This document shows positions 51,110 to 59,037 of a stretch of DNA of 64,000 nucleotides, piece after piece (the first letter of the stretch is position 1; each line of letters opens with the position of its first letter). Origin of the DNA: Bradyrhizobium icense (GTDB taxonomy: Bacteria; Pseudomonadota; Alphaproteobacteria; Rhizobiales; Xanthobacteraceae); assembly GCF_001693385.1 (NCBI RefSeq), contig NZ_CP016428.1, positions 1-64,000 on the forward strand, given 5' to 3'. Made by a program: the position numbers and the translations under genes. The notes beneath the pieces are model-generated. The model ran no database searches, was not told where the DNA came from, and saw only the letters and a list, made by a program, of their open reading frames with translations.

Positions 51110-52048
51110 ATGACCCGCGTCCAGCAAATCTATCCCGACAACAGGATCGTCCTGCGCGAGGTGGGACTGCGCGACGGCCTGCAGCTGGTGAAGACGTTTC
51201 CGTCAACGTCCGCCAAGCAGCGCTGGATGCGGGACGAATATGCCGCGGGCGTGCGCCATTTCGAGGTCGGCTCGTTCCTGCCGGCGAAGACCTTTCCGCA
51301 GTTCGCCGACGTCGGGGACATCATCCAGACGGTGGCGTCGCTGCCCGGCGCCTATGGCATCGCGCTGACGCTGAACGAGCGCGGGGTCAACGAGGCGCTG
51401 GCTTCAGGCGTCGCCGAAGTGGCGACGGTGGTGTCAGCGACCGAGGAACACAGCCAGGCCAACGCCAACCGTTCGCGCGAATCGGCCATCGCAAACGTCA
51501 AGCGGCTCTGCGAGTTGCGCGACGCCAGCGCGCACAAGCCGGTGGTGAACTCGGCGATCTCGATGGCGCTGGGCTGCTCGATCGTAGGTCCGGTCGATCC
51601 GAAGGAGGTGTTGCGGCTGACGGAAAAACTGTTTGAGGCCGGCGTCGACATGGTCGCGATTGCCGACACGGTGGGTTATGCCGGGCCGAAGCAGGTCGGC
51701 GAACTGACCGCGGCTGCGGTGAAAATTGCTGGCGCGAGGCCGATCTGCATCCACCTGCACGATACCCGCGGCATGGGCATCGCCAACGCCTCCGCCGCGC
51801 TCGACGCCGGCGCGCGTGTGCTCGACGGATCGCTGGGCGGCCTCGGCGGCTGCCCGTTCGCGCCGGGCGCGACCGGCAATGTCGTTTTCGAGGACCTCGT
51901 GTTCCTGTGCGAGAGCAAGGGATTTGCCACCGGCATCGACATCGAGAAGCTGATCGCGGTGCGCGGCGTCCTGAAATCGGAAATGCCGGATGAGGCGCTG
52001 TATGGCGGTCTGGCACGCGCTGGATTGCCGCGCGGGAAGGCAGCGTGA
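51110..52048 (+). CDS. Hydroxymethylglutaryl-CoA lyase family enzyme
   Basis: This 312-aa (beta/alpha)8 lyase is related to HMG-CoA lyase, which splits HMG-CoA into acetyl-CoA and acetoacetate. Seen are the active-site start LREVGLRDGLQ (catalytic Arg/Asp), and ICIHLHDTRGMGIANA with metal-binding histidines. The cysteine loop GGLGGCPFAPGATGN completes the set. The partner CaiB-type CoA-transferase suggests a related substrate such as a 3-hydroxy-3-methyl dicarboxyl-CoA. No leucine-degradation genes are adjacent, so MvaB is only the best guess. Confidence 0.85.
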   Translation: MTRVQQIYPDNRIVLREVGLRDGLQLVKTFPSTSAKQRWMRDEYAAGVRHFEVGSFLPAKTFPQFADVGDIIQTVASLPGAYGIALTLNERGVNEALASGVAEVATVVSATEEHSQANANRSRESAIANVKRLCELRDASAHKPVVNSAISMALGCSIVGPVDPKEVLRLTEKLFEAGVDMVAIADTVGYAGPKQVGELTAAAVKIAGARPICIHLHDTRGMGIANASAALDAGARVLDGSLGGLGGCPFAPGATGNVVFEDLVFLCESKGFATGIDIEKLIAVRGVLKSEMPDEALYGGLARAGLPRGKAA

Positions 52049-52071
52049 TCTAGCACCTGCCTGGGTGGGCC

Positions 52072-52124
52072 GTGTCCCGGACGCGGTGCAGCGCCTCTTA
52101 GGCGATGCGCCCCATCCGGGGAAC
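52072..52124. repeat. Intergenic repeat of the gtgtcccggacgcg type, copy 2
   Basis: GTGTCCCGGACGCGGTGCAGCGCC from 52072 and GGCGATGCG...CATCCGGGGAAC up to 52124 share the ends seen at 35278-35406, here in a shorter form. It lies between the convergent lyase and copper-ATPase genes and can form a stem, so it may terminate both. Confidence 0.7.
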
Positions 52125-52135
52125 GCATGACGCAA

Positions 52136-54538
52136 CTACAGCCGCGTCATCCGCAATCGCAGCGCGTTGCCGACGACGCTCACGGACGATAGCGCCATTG
52201 CCGCCGCCGCGATGATCGGCGACAGCAATAGCCCGAACGTGGGATAGAGAATGCCGGCGGCGATCGGGATGCCGGCGGCGTTGTAGATGAAGGCGAAGAA
52301 CAGGTTCTGCCTGATGTTGCGCATGGTCGCCTGCGACAGGCGGCGGGCGCGGACGATGCCGCCGAGGTCTCCCTTCAGCAACGTGACGCCGGCGCTTTCC
52401 ATTGCGACATCCGTTCCTGTGCCCATCGCAATGCCGACTTCGGCCGCCGCGAGCGCCGGCGCATCGTTGACGCCGTCGCCGGCCATCGCAACGATCTTTC
52501 CGGCTTTCTGCAGTTTTGCGACCACGGCGCTCTTCTGATCGGGCAGCACTTCCGCCTCGACATCGGCGATACCAAGGCCGCGCGCGACGGCGTTTGCTGT
52601 GGTCTTGTTGTCGCCGGTCAGCATGATCACCTTGATGCCTTCGGCAGCCAGCGCCTTCAGTGCGTCAGGGGTCGATGCCTTCACCGGGTCGGCGATAGCG
52701 AACAATCCCGCGAGTTTGCCATCAACCGCCATGTTGATCACGGTCGCGCCATCGCCACGCAGGCGCTCGCCCTCATCGTTCAACGCGCTGGCGTCAATGC
52801 CGAGGGACTGCAGGAAATTCCTATTGCCGAGCACGATGGTCTTGCCGTCGACCTTGCCGGTGGCGCCCTTGCCGGTCGGCGAGTCGAATGCCTCGACCTT
52901 GCCGAGATCGAGATTGCGCTCTTTGGCCGACCGCACGATGGCGTCCGCCAGCGGGTGTTCGCTGGCGCGCTCGACGCTCGCCGCCAGCCGCAAAAGCTCT
53001 ACTTCTTCGAATCCCGCGGCAGAAACGATGGCGACCACCTTCGGCTTGCCTTCGGTCAGCGTGCCCGTCTTGTCGACCACCAGCGTGTCGACCTTCTCCA
53101 TGCGCTCCAGCGCTTCGGCGTTCTTGATCAGCACGCCGGCCTGCGCGCCGCGGCCGACGCCGACCATGATCGACATCGGCGTGGCGAGGCCGAGCGCGCA
53201 GGGGCAGGCGATGATGAGGACGCTGACGGCGGCGACCAGGCCGAATGCCATGCGCGGCTCCGGCCCGAACCAGGTCCAGGCGCCGAATGCGAGCAGCGCC
53301 ACGACGATGACGACGGGCACGAACCAGCCGGAGACCTGATCGGCCAGCCGCTGGATCGGCGCGCGGGAGCGCTGCGCGTCCGCCACCATCTTGACGATCT
53401 GCGACAGCAGCGTGTCGCGCCCGACCTTGTCGGCGCGCATTATGAAGCCGCCGGACTGGTTGAGCGTGCCGGCAATGACCTTGCTGCCGGGCTCCTTGGT
53501 CACCGGCATGGATTCGCCTGTGACCAGCGACTCGTCGAGCGAGGAGCGGCCTTCGAGGATGACGCCGTCCACCGGCACCTTTTCGCCCGGCCGGACCCGC
53601 AATTTGTCGCCCACCGCCAACGCGTCGATCTCGACCTCGTGATCGGCGCCGTCGTCGCCGATGCGGCGGGCGGTCTTCGGCGCAAGCTGCAGCAGCGCCT
53701 TGATCGCGCCTGAGGTCGCTTCGCGGGCACGCAATTCGAGCACCTGGCCGAGCAGCACGAGCACGGTGATGACTGCGGCGGCTTCGAAATAGACCGCGAC
53801 CGCGCCGCCATGGCCGCGGAAGGTGGCCGGGAAGATGTCGGGCGCAACGGTGCCGATCGCGCTGTAGACATAAGCTACGCCCGTCCCCATCGCGATCAGC
53901 GTGAACATGTTGAGATTGCGCGTCACGAGCGACTGCCAGCCGCGCACGAAGAACGGCCAGCCGGCCCAGAGCACGACGGGGGTGGCGAACGCGAACTGAA
54001 TCCAGTTCGACAGCGTCGGGTCCACCCAGCCATGAGCACCGACAAGATGGGTGCCCATTTCGAGGACGATGGCCGGCAGGGAAAGCACCAGGCCGATCCA
54101 GAAGCGGCGCGTCATGTCGGCGAGTTCCGGATTGGGGGGCGCATCGAGGCTTGCCACCTCCGGCTCCAGCGCCATGCCGCAGATCGGGCAGCTTCCGGGC
54201 CCGACCTGGCGGATCTCCGGGTGCATTGGGCAGGTGTAGATCGTGCCCTCCGGCACCGCTGCCTTCGGTCTCTTGTCCTTCTCAAGGTAAGCGGCGGGAT
54301 CGGCGGCGAATTTGGTCCGGCAGCCGGCCGAGCAGAAATGAAAGGTTTCGCCGTGATGGTCGAAGCGGTGCTTGCTGGTCGCAGGATTCACGGTCATGCC
54401 GCAAACGGGATCGCGCACGGTCGCCGCACCGTCGGCGCGATGGCTGTGATCGGCGTGGTCGTGTCCGGCATGGTTATGCCCGCCGCAGCAGCCGCTCCTT
54501 GATACGCCATTTCGATCGGCGTTTTCATTCTTGTTCAT
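52136..54538 (-). CDS. copA: Copper-translocating P1B-type ATPase with YHS and HMBD domains
   Basis: This 800-aa P1B-1 ATPase probably exports Cu(I) across the inner membrane. Before the pump there is a Cys/His-rich tail ([19 protein letters not shown]), a YHS domain ([17 protein letters not shown] ... [12 protein letters not shown]), and a heavy-metal-binding domain ([26 protein letters not shown]). The usual ferredoxin-like HMA domains are absent. The pump has TGES-type VTGESMPV, the metal site [22 protein letters not shown] and [10 protein letters not shown]. The second of two adjacent ATGs (54538) is best spaced from GGAG. It diverges from csoR, with a CsoR operator between. Confidence 0.93.
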   Translation of the reverse strand: MNKNENADRNGVSRSGCCGGHNHAGHDHADHSHRADGAATVRDPVCGMTVNPATSKHRFDHHGETFHFCSAGCRTKFAADPAAYLEKDKRPKAAVPEGTIYTCPMHPEIRQVGPGSCPICGMALEPEVASLDAPPNPELADMTRRFWIGLVLSLPAIVLEMGTHLVGAHGWVDPTLSNWIQFAFATPVVLWAGWPFFVRGWQSLVTRNLNMFTLIAMGTGVAYVYSAIGTVAPDIFPATFRGHGGAVAVYFEAAAVITVLVLLGQVLELRAREATSGAIKALLQLAPKTARRIGDDGADHEVEIDALAVGDKLRVRPGEKVPVDGVILEGRSSLDESLVTGESMPVTKEPGSKVIAGTLNQSGGFIMRADKVGRDTLLSQIVKMVADAQRSRAPIQRLADQVSGWFVPVVIVVALLAFGAWTWFGPEPRMAFGLVAAVSVLIIACPCALGLATPMSIMVGVGRGAQAGVLIKNAEALERMEKVDTLVVDKTGTLTEGKPKVVAIVSAAGFEEVELLRLAASVERASEHPLADAIVRSAKERNLDLGKVEAFDSPTGKGATGKVDGKTIVLGNRNFLQSLGIDASALNDEGERLRGDGATVINMAVDGKLAGLFAIADPVKASTPDALKALAAEGIKVIMLTGDNKTTANAVARGLGIADVEAEVLPDQKSAVVAKLQKAGKIVAMAGDGVNDAPALAAAEVGIAMGTGTDVAMESAGVTLLKGDLGGIVRARRLSQATMRNIRQNLFFAFIYNAAGIPIAAGILYPTFGLLLSPIIAAAAMALSSVSVVGNALRLRMTRL

Positions 54539-54561
54539 CATCGTCTCCGGCACTTGAAACC

Positions 54562-54580
54562 TATACCCTGTAGGGGTATA
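54562..54580. promoter_or_regulatory. CsoR operator between copA and csoR
   Basis: TATACCC (54562-54568), spacer TGTAG, GGGTATA (54574-54580) form a perfect 7-5-7 inverted repeat, the G/C-tract with A/T flank arrangement bound by CsoR-family repressors. It is 23 bp from the copA ATG and 8 bp from the csoR ATG, so one site can repress both. The right arm overlaps a TATAAG that would serve as the csoR -10. Confidence 0.85.
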
Positions 54581-54588
54581 TAAGCCGC

Positions 54589-54864
54589 ATGCGAAAAGAC
54601 ATCAAGGCATCCTGTCAGAAACGCCTCAGCCGGATCGAAGGCCAGGTTCGCGGCCTGTCACGAATGGTTGACGAGGACCGCTACTGCATCGACATCGTCA
54701 CCCAGATCTCCGCCGTCCGGGCTGCGTTGCGGCGCGTCGAGGAGGAGGTATTGCGGGATCACGTGGCGCACTGCGTCGAGCACGCCATCACCAGCGGCAA
54801 CAAGGCCGAGCAGCGCGAAAAGATCGCCGAACTGATGGACGTGATCAGCCGTTCCGACCGGTAG
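54589..54864 (+). CDS. csoR: CsoR-family copper-sensing repressor
   Basis: This 91-aa all-helical DUF156 repressor has the Cu(I)-binding ligands at Cys33, His58 and Cys62. The spacing of 25 and 4 is identical to the C-H-C trio of Mycobacterium CsoR, rather than the RcnR or FrmR patterns. [19 protein letters not shown] is the DNA-binding helix. It is divergent from copA and shares a single operator with it. The ATG has no ribosome-binding site, and the operator is so close that the messenger may have no leader. Confidence 0.93.
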   Translation: MRKDIKASCQKRLSRIEGQVRGLSRMVDEDRYCIDIVTQISAVRAALRRVEEEVLRDHVAHCVEHAITSGNKAEQREKIAELMDVISRSDR

Positions 54865-54938
54865 CATCGGCACCAAGTCCTTTGAGGTCGCCGACTATCT
54901 CGCCAGGGCCAACCGCGCGCCTTGATCCAGATCAGTCG

Positions 54939-55385
54939 TCAGTCGTGCCGGTGGCCATGTTTGCGCAACCGCGGCTTTTTGTCCGGGGTCGTCGGAATCA
55001 TCACCACGCGGCCGTAGCGCACGCCGCGCTCGGCGATGACGTGATCGGCCAGGTGCCGGACCTCGCCGCTTGCGCCCTTCAGTGCCGTCACTTCCATACA
55101 ACTATCGTCGTCGAGGTGTACATGCAGCGTCGCCAGCGATAGATCGTGGCGGCCGTGGAAATTCTGCACCAGCCGCTTTGAGAGGTCGCGCGCGGCATGA
55201 TCGTAGACATAGACCAGCGCGGCAACGCATTGGCCTGATGGCGTCGCGCTCTCGGCACTTTGTTGCAGGCCGGCGCGGGCGAGATCGCGGATGATCTCGG
55301 AGCGGTTCTGATAGCCGCGGGCTTCCGCCGCCGCGTCGATCTCGGCGAGCAGCTCGTCTTCGATCGTGATCGTAATCCGTTGCAT
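54939..55385 (-). CDS. nikR: Nickel-responsive regulator NikR
   Basis: This 148-aa ribbon-helix-helix repressor (MQRITITIEDELLAEIDAAAEARGYQNRSEIIRDLAR) has a C-terminal ACT-like nickel domain. Nickel ligands are His77, His88, His90 and Cys96, with the same 11-2-6 spacing as E. coli NikR (76, 87, 89, 95). The C-terminal end is His/Lys-rich (RKHGHRHD). It diverges from a TonB-dependent receptor with an exact NikR operator between them, so it probably represses the receptor and itself when nickel is plentiful. Confidence 0.95.
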   Translation of the reverse strand: MQRITITIEDELLAEIDAAAEARGYQNRSEIIRDLARAGLQQSAESATPSGQCVAALVYVYDHAARDLSKRLVQNFHGRHDLSLATLHVHLDDDSCMEVTALKGASGEVRHLADHVIAERGVRYGRVVMIPTTPDKKPRLRKHGHRHD

Positions 55386-55404
55386 GGAAAATTCCGTTCT
55401 GGCT

Positions 55405-55438
55405 GCAGTATGATATTTCTATTGTATCGTCATACTGC
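55405..55438. promoter_or_regulatory. NikR operator between nikR and the TonB-dependent receptor
   Basis: GTATGA (55408-55413), exactly 16 bases, TCATAC (55430-55435) reproduce the E. coli nikA operator. Symmetry extends three bases on each side (GCA/TGC), giving 9-bp half-sites from 55405 to 55438. It is about 20 bp from the nikR start and 85 bp from the receptor start, so it can control both. Confidence 0.92.
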
Positions 55439-55522
55439 GCTTGCTAGCGTGAAGCGCCGGGTTAAGTCGAGCTGATGCGGTCGCGCGCCGATTGTAGCAG
55501 TTATCATGCGGGGGCATGAGCG

Positions 55523-57724
55523 TTGCGTCGATCTGCTTTGGGGGCATTTTCCGCCGCCGCATCGCTGCTCGCGATGGTGTCGCCTGCAGACGCGCAGAGC
55601 GTAGCTGCCGCGGCGGCCGGCCAGCTTCCTGCTGTGACCATAAATCCTCCCGAAGTGCGTCCGCGCAACCGGGCCAGGCCGCCCCGCCGTCAACAAGCCT
55701 CGCAAAATCCAGCCGCCGTTCAACCGAGCGCACCTGTTCTGCTGCCCGCCAGCGGCGGCGTGACCTCCGGCTCCGCGACGGCGGGACCGACATACTTGCA
55801 ACCGACCGCAGCCAGCGCCACGACGATCGGCGGCGCGGAAGTGAACGCCCGGCCTTTTTCGCGCGTCGGTGAGGCGTTGGAGGTGGTGCCCGGGCTGATC
55901 GTCACCCAGCATTCCGGCGAGGGCAAAGCCAACCAATATTTTCTGCGCGGCTTCAATCTCGACCACGGCACCGATCTCGCCATCAGCGTCGACGGCATGC
56001 CGGTCAACATGCCGACCCACGGCCACGGCCAGGGCTATGCCGATATCAATTTTCTGATTCCGGAGCTGGTGCAATCCGTCAATGTCCGCAAGGGGCCTTA
56101 CTTCGCCGACCAGGGTGACTTCGCGTCCGCGGGCGCAGTTGCCATCGACTATGTCAACAGACTGCCGAAGAACGTTGCCGAACTGACGTTCGGCAGTTTC
56201 GGCTATCGCCGCGCGCTGGCGGCGGGATCGACGGCGGTCGGCGCAGGCACTCTGCTCAGCGCGTTCGAAGGCGTCGCATATAATGGTCCTTGGGACGTGC
56301 CCGACAATGTGCGCAAGCTCAACGGCGTGTTGCGCTACAGCCAGGGCACCGCCACCGACGGGCTTACGCTCTCGGCGATGGCCTATTCCAACGGCTGGAA
56401 TTCGACCGACCAGGTGGCGCAGCGCGCGATCGACCAGGGAATCATCGGCCGGTTCGGGACGCTCGATCCGACCGATGGCGGCGTCTCGAGCCGATTTTCG
56501 CTGTCGAGCAACTGGGCGCAGTCGAGCGCTTATGGACAGAGCAAGATCAACGCCTATGTGATCAACTCGTCGCTGCGGCTCTACAACAATTTCACCTATT
56601 TTCTCGACGATCCCGTCAATGGAGACCAGTTCAGCCAGATGGACCGGCGCACGGTCTATGGGCTCAATGCCAGCCATGCCTTCGACATGCGCATAGGCGG
56701 CGTCGAAACGCAGACCCGTGTCGGGTTGCAGACGCGCAGCGATGATATCCATGTCGGCCTGTTCAAGACATTGCAGCGCGAGACGCTTTCGACCGTTCGT
56801 GAGGACAGCGTCAGCGAAGGCAATGTCGGCCTGTGGGCCGACACGACGGCGCGCTGGACCGACTGGCTGCGTACCACGGTCGGCATCCGCGAGGATTATT
56901 TTGCAGGCCGCGTCACGAGCGATACGCCGCAAAACTCCGCCCATGCGCAGGCGTCGATGACGAGCCCCAAAGCCGGCATCGTGCTGGGTCCGTGGTACAA
57001 GACCGAATTCTACGGCAATGCCGGTTACGGCCTGCACTCCAACGACATCAGAGGCGCGACCATCGCCGTCGATCCGATCGACAAGGTGACGCCGCAGGAT
57101 CGCGTGCCGCTGCTGGTTCGCTCGAAGGGGGCTGAGATCGGCATCCGCACCAAAGCGATCCGGGATCTCACAAGCTCGCTTGCGGTGTTCGTGCTGGATT
57201 TCGATTCCGAGCTGCTGTTCGTCGGCGATGCCGGCACCACTGAGCCGAGCCGGCCCAGCCGGCGCGTCGGCGTGGAATGGACCAACCAATATCAGATGCT
57301 GCCGTGGATGCGGCTCGATCTCGATGTCGCCTACACCCGCGCCCGCTTCACCGACTTCGATCCTGCCGAAGATTTCATCCCGGGTGCGCCGGCATGGGTC
57401 GCGAGCGGCGGCGTGACATTCGGCGGCGAGGCCGGCTGGTTCGGCGCGCTGCGGGGGCGCTATTTCGGCCCGCGTCCCCTGATCGAGGACGGCAGCGCCC
57501 GTTCGCAATCATCGCTGATCTTCAACGCGCGCGCCGGCTACAAATTCGACAATGGCTTGCGGCTGCAGTTCGACGTGCTCAATCTCTTCAATGCGAAGAC
57601 CAACCAGATCGAATACTACTATCTGTCGCGGCTGCCGGGCGAGCCGATCGGTGGCGTGGCCGATCGTCACGTGCATCCGGCCGAGCCGCTCGCGGTGCGA
57701 CTGACGCTGGCGGGGAGGTTTTAG
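55523..57724 (+). CDS. TonB-dependent outer-membrane receptor, probable nickel uptake
   Basis: This 733-aa protein has a signal peptide (MRRSALGAFSAAASLLAMVSPADAQ, cut about residue 24) and an unusual Pro/Arg/Ala-rich stretch (about 40-75). The plug domain reads FSRVGEALEVVPGLIVTQHSGEGKANQYFLRGFNLDHGTDLAISVDGMPV in pieces, and a 22-strand barrel ends in F (LTLAGRF). The His/Gly-rich plug loop MPTHGHGQGYADINFLIPE could contact metal. Start is TTG 55523; no in-frame ATG lies nearby. The NikR operator directly upstream points to nickel or a nickel chelate as substrate. No TonB/ExbBD or inner-membrane nickel transporter is adjacent. Confidence 0.88.
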   Translation: MRRSALGAFSAAASLLAMVSPADAQSVAAAAAGQLPAVTINPPEVRPRNRARPPRRQQASQNPAAVQPSAPVLLPASGGVTSGSATAGPTYLQPTAASATTIGGAEVNARPFSRVGEALEVVPGLIVTQHSGEGKANQYFLRGFNLDHGTDLAISVDGMPVNMPTHGHGQGYADINFLIPELVQSVNVRKGPYFADQGDFASAGAVAIDYVNRLPKNVAELTFGSFGYRRALAAGSTAVGAGTLLSAFEGVAYNGPWDVPDNVRKLNGVLRYSQGTATDGLTLSAMAYSNGWNSTDQVAQRAIDQGIIGRFGTLDPTDGGVSSRFSLSSNWAQSSAYGQSKINAYVINSSLRLYNNFTYFLDDPVNGDQFSQMDRRTVYGLNASHAFDMRIGGVETQTRVGLQTRSDDIHVGLFKTLQRETLSTVREDSVSEGNVGLWADTTARWTDWLRTTVGIREDYFAGRVTSDTPQNSAHAQASMTSPKAGIVLGPWYKTEFYGNAGYGLHSNDIRGATIAVDPIDKVTPQDRVPLLVRSKGAEIGIRTKAIRDLTSSLAVFVLDFDSELLFVGDAGTTEPSRPSRRVGVEWTNQYQMLPWMRLDLDVAYTRARFTDFDPAEDFIPGAPAWVASGGVTFGGEAGWFGALRGRYFGPRPLIEDGSARSQSSLIFNARAGYKFDNGLRLQFDVLNLFNAKTNQIEYYYLSRLPGEPIGGVADRHVHPAEPLAVRLTLAGRF

Positions 57725-57859
57725 ATTGCAGGGTGGGCAAAGGCGCTTTTGCGCCGTGTCCACCATCTTTCCGGATTGTTTGGTTTGGACGGTGGACACG
57801 CGGAGCCTGTCATCGGGCGCGCATTCGCGCGACCCGGTGGCTTTGCCCACCCTGCAATC
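57724..57859. repeat. MITE-like palindromic element, copy 2
   Basis: A 136-bp element with perfect 19-bp terminal inverted repeats: GATTGCAGGGTGGGCAAAG at 57724-57742 and its complement at 57841-57859. The core GCGCCGTGTCCACCATC ... GGTGGACACG resembles the element at 46472-46568. It sits exactly between two convergent genes and overlaps the last base of the receptor stop codon. No transposase is encoded. Confidence 0.85.
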
Positions 57860-57864
57860 CGTCG

Positions 57865-58848
57865 CTACGCCATCATCGCCGATGTCCACGGCCTCATGCG
57901 GCGCTCCGGCGGGCGGACCGGGACGTATTCGACGGCGAGATAATGTTCCGAGATGGTGACACGTTCGACCATCGTCGCACCGACAGTCACTTCTTCAGCC
58001 TCAGCCGGAACCGGCGTCTCTTCGTCAATCTCTTCAGGAACAAGCGGCGGCGACTTGACCTCTGGAAACACACCGAATTCGCCCGCTACCTCCGGGAGCG
58101 GCTTCTGCTTGTCGGCCCAGTGCAGGGCCGTGTAGTCGAAGCCGTGCACAATGGTGGGTTTGACGACTTCGAAATAGGGCGAGATGTCGAAATCGCGCGG
58201 CATGTAGAGCGAGGAATCGCGGATATGCAGGATTTCGCGCCGGGCCTTTCGCGAGGCGGCACGGGTAATCTTCGGCAGGATCGGGTAGCGCACGGCGTCA
58301 AACGCCTGCGCAATCAGCGCCGAGCAGATGATCTTGGTGGGATCGCCGGAGCCGAACGCGATCATGCGCCGCCGCCAGCGCTGCGGCACCGGCAGCGGAA
58401 TCAGATAGCGCATCAGGTCGACGATGTTCTTGGTGTCGTAGCCGAAGCCGATACGGTTGATGGCGTAGCGGCACACCGTGGTGCGGTCCTCGTAGGACAG
58501 GCCGATCGGCCGACAGATGCGGGTGTGATAGGGAAAATATTTCGACAGCGGCGCAGAGGTGACGCCCTCGCCGATATTGGCCTCGATCAGCACGTGCGGC
58601 TCGCCGTCTGGCTCGGTGGCGCCGTCAACCGGGCCGACATAGAGCGCGCCATGCGACCAGGTGGACTGCGTGAGGTATTTGATAATGCCGGAGATGCGGT
58701 TGTTTCCTTCGACCAGCAGCACGTCGCCGGGCTGGATGACGCCGCGCAAATGTTCGGGGTCGCTGGGCGTGAACGGCTCATAGCCCGGTACTTCCTTTTG
58801 AAGGTAGCGGGCAATCAACTGGCCGATCGTGTCGAGCATTACGCCCAT
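57865..58848 (-). CDS. Permuted NlpC/P60 (YiiX-like) cysteine-hydrolase family protein
   Basis: This 327-aa protein has the permuted papain-like fold of the YiiX/YaeF group. LRGVIQPGDVLLVEGNNRISGIIKYLTQSTWSHGALYVGP holds the His, and KIICSALIAQAFDAVRYPILP holds the nucleophilic Cys. FPYHTRICRPIGLSYEDR is between them. Members may hydrolyse peptides or acyl bonds at the envelope, and substrates are unknown. The last 90 residues form an acidic Pro/Glu-rich tail (PPLVPEEIDEETPVPAEAEE) not seen in the core. GGGGGAG before the ATG is a strong ribosome-binding site. No signal peptide. Confidence 0.83.
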   Translation of the reverse strand: MGVMLDTIGQLIARYLQKEVPGYEPFTPSDPEHLRGVIQPGDVLLVEGNNRISGIIKYLTQSTWSHGALYVGPVDGATEPDGEPHVLIEANIGEGVTSAPLSKYFPYHTRICRPIGLSYEDRTTVCRYAINRIGFGYDTKNIVDLMRYLIPLPVPQRWRRRMIAFGSGDPTKIICSALIAQAFDAVRYPILPKITRAASRKARREILHIRDSSLYMPRDFDISPYFEVVKPTIVHGFDYTALHWADKQKPLPEVAGEFGVFPEVKSPPLVPEEIDEETPVPAEAEEVTVGATMVERVTISEHYLAVEYVPVRPPERRMRPWTSAMMA

Positions 58849-59037
58849 GAAACTCCCCCAGAGCGGCTTTTCTTCCGCTTTTTTTGTTTCCTTATCATGG
58901 TCGCAAGCCGTTTCAATTTAGTTCATGCGATCGGCGGATCAATCATGATTGATTTACCATGAGTGTTGCTGCCTCCCGTGAGATACGGCACAGTTCGCTA
59001 GCTGTTCTCGCGCCCTTCAGGTCCTGGAACCCAAGAC

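Noticed and set aside
54922..54935. FNR-like TTGATCCAGATCAG
   Set aside because: One mismatch in the right arm, and it lies between the ends of convergent csoR and nikR, so there is no promoter to serve.
55430..57508. A 692-codon open frame antisense to the TonB-dependent receptor
   Set aside because: A shadow of a well-supported gene; its Arg/His/Asp-rich composition is typical of antisense frames in high-G+C genomes.
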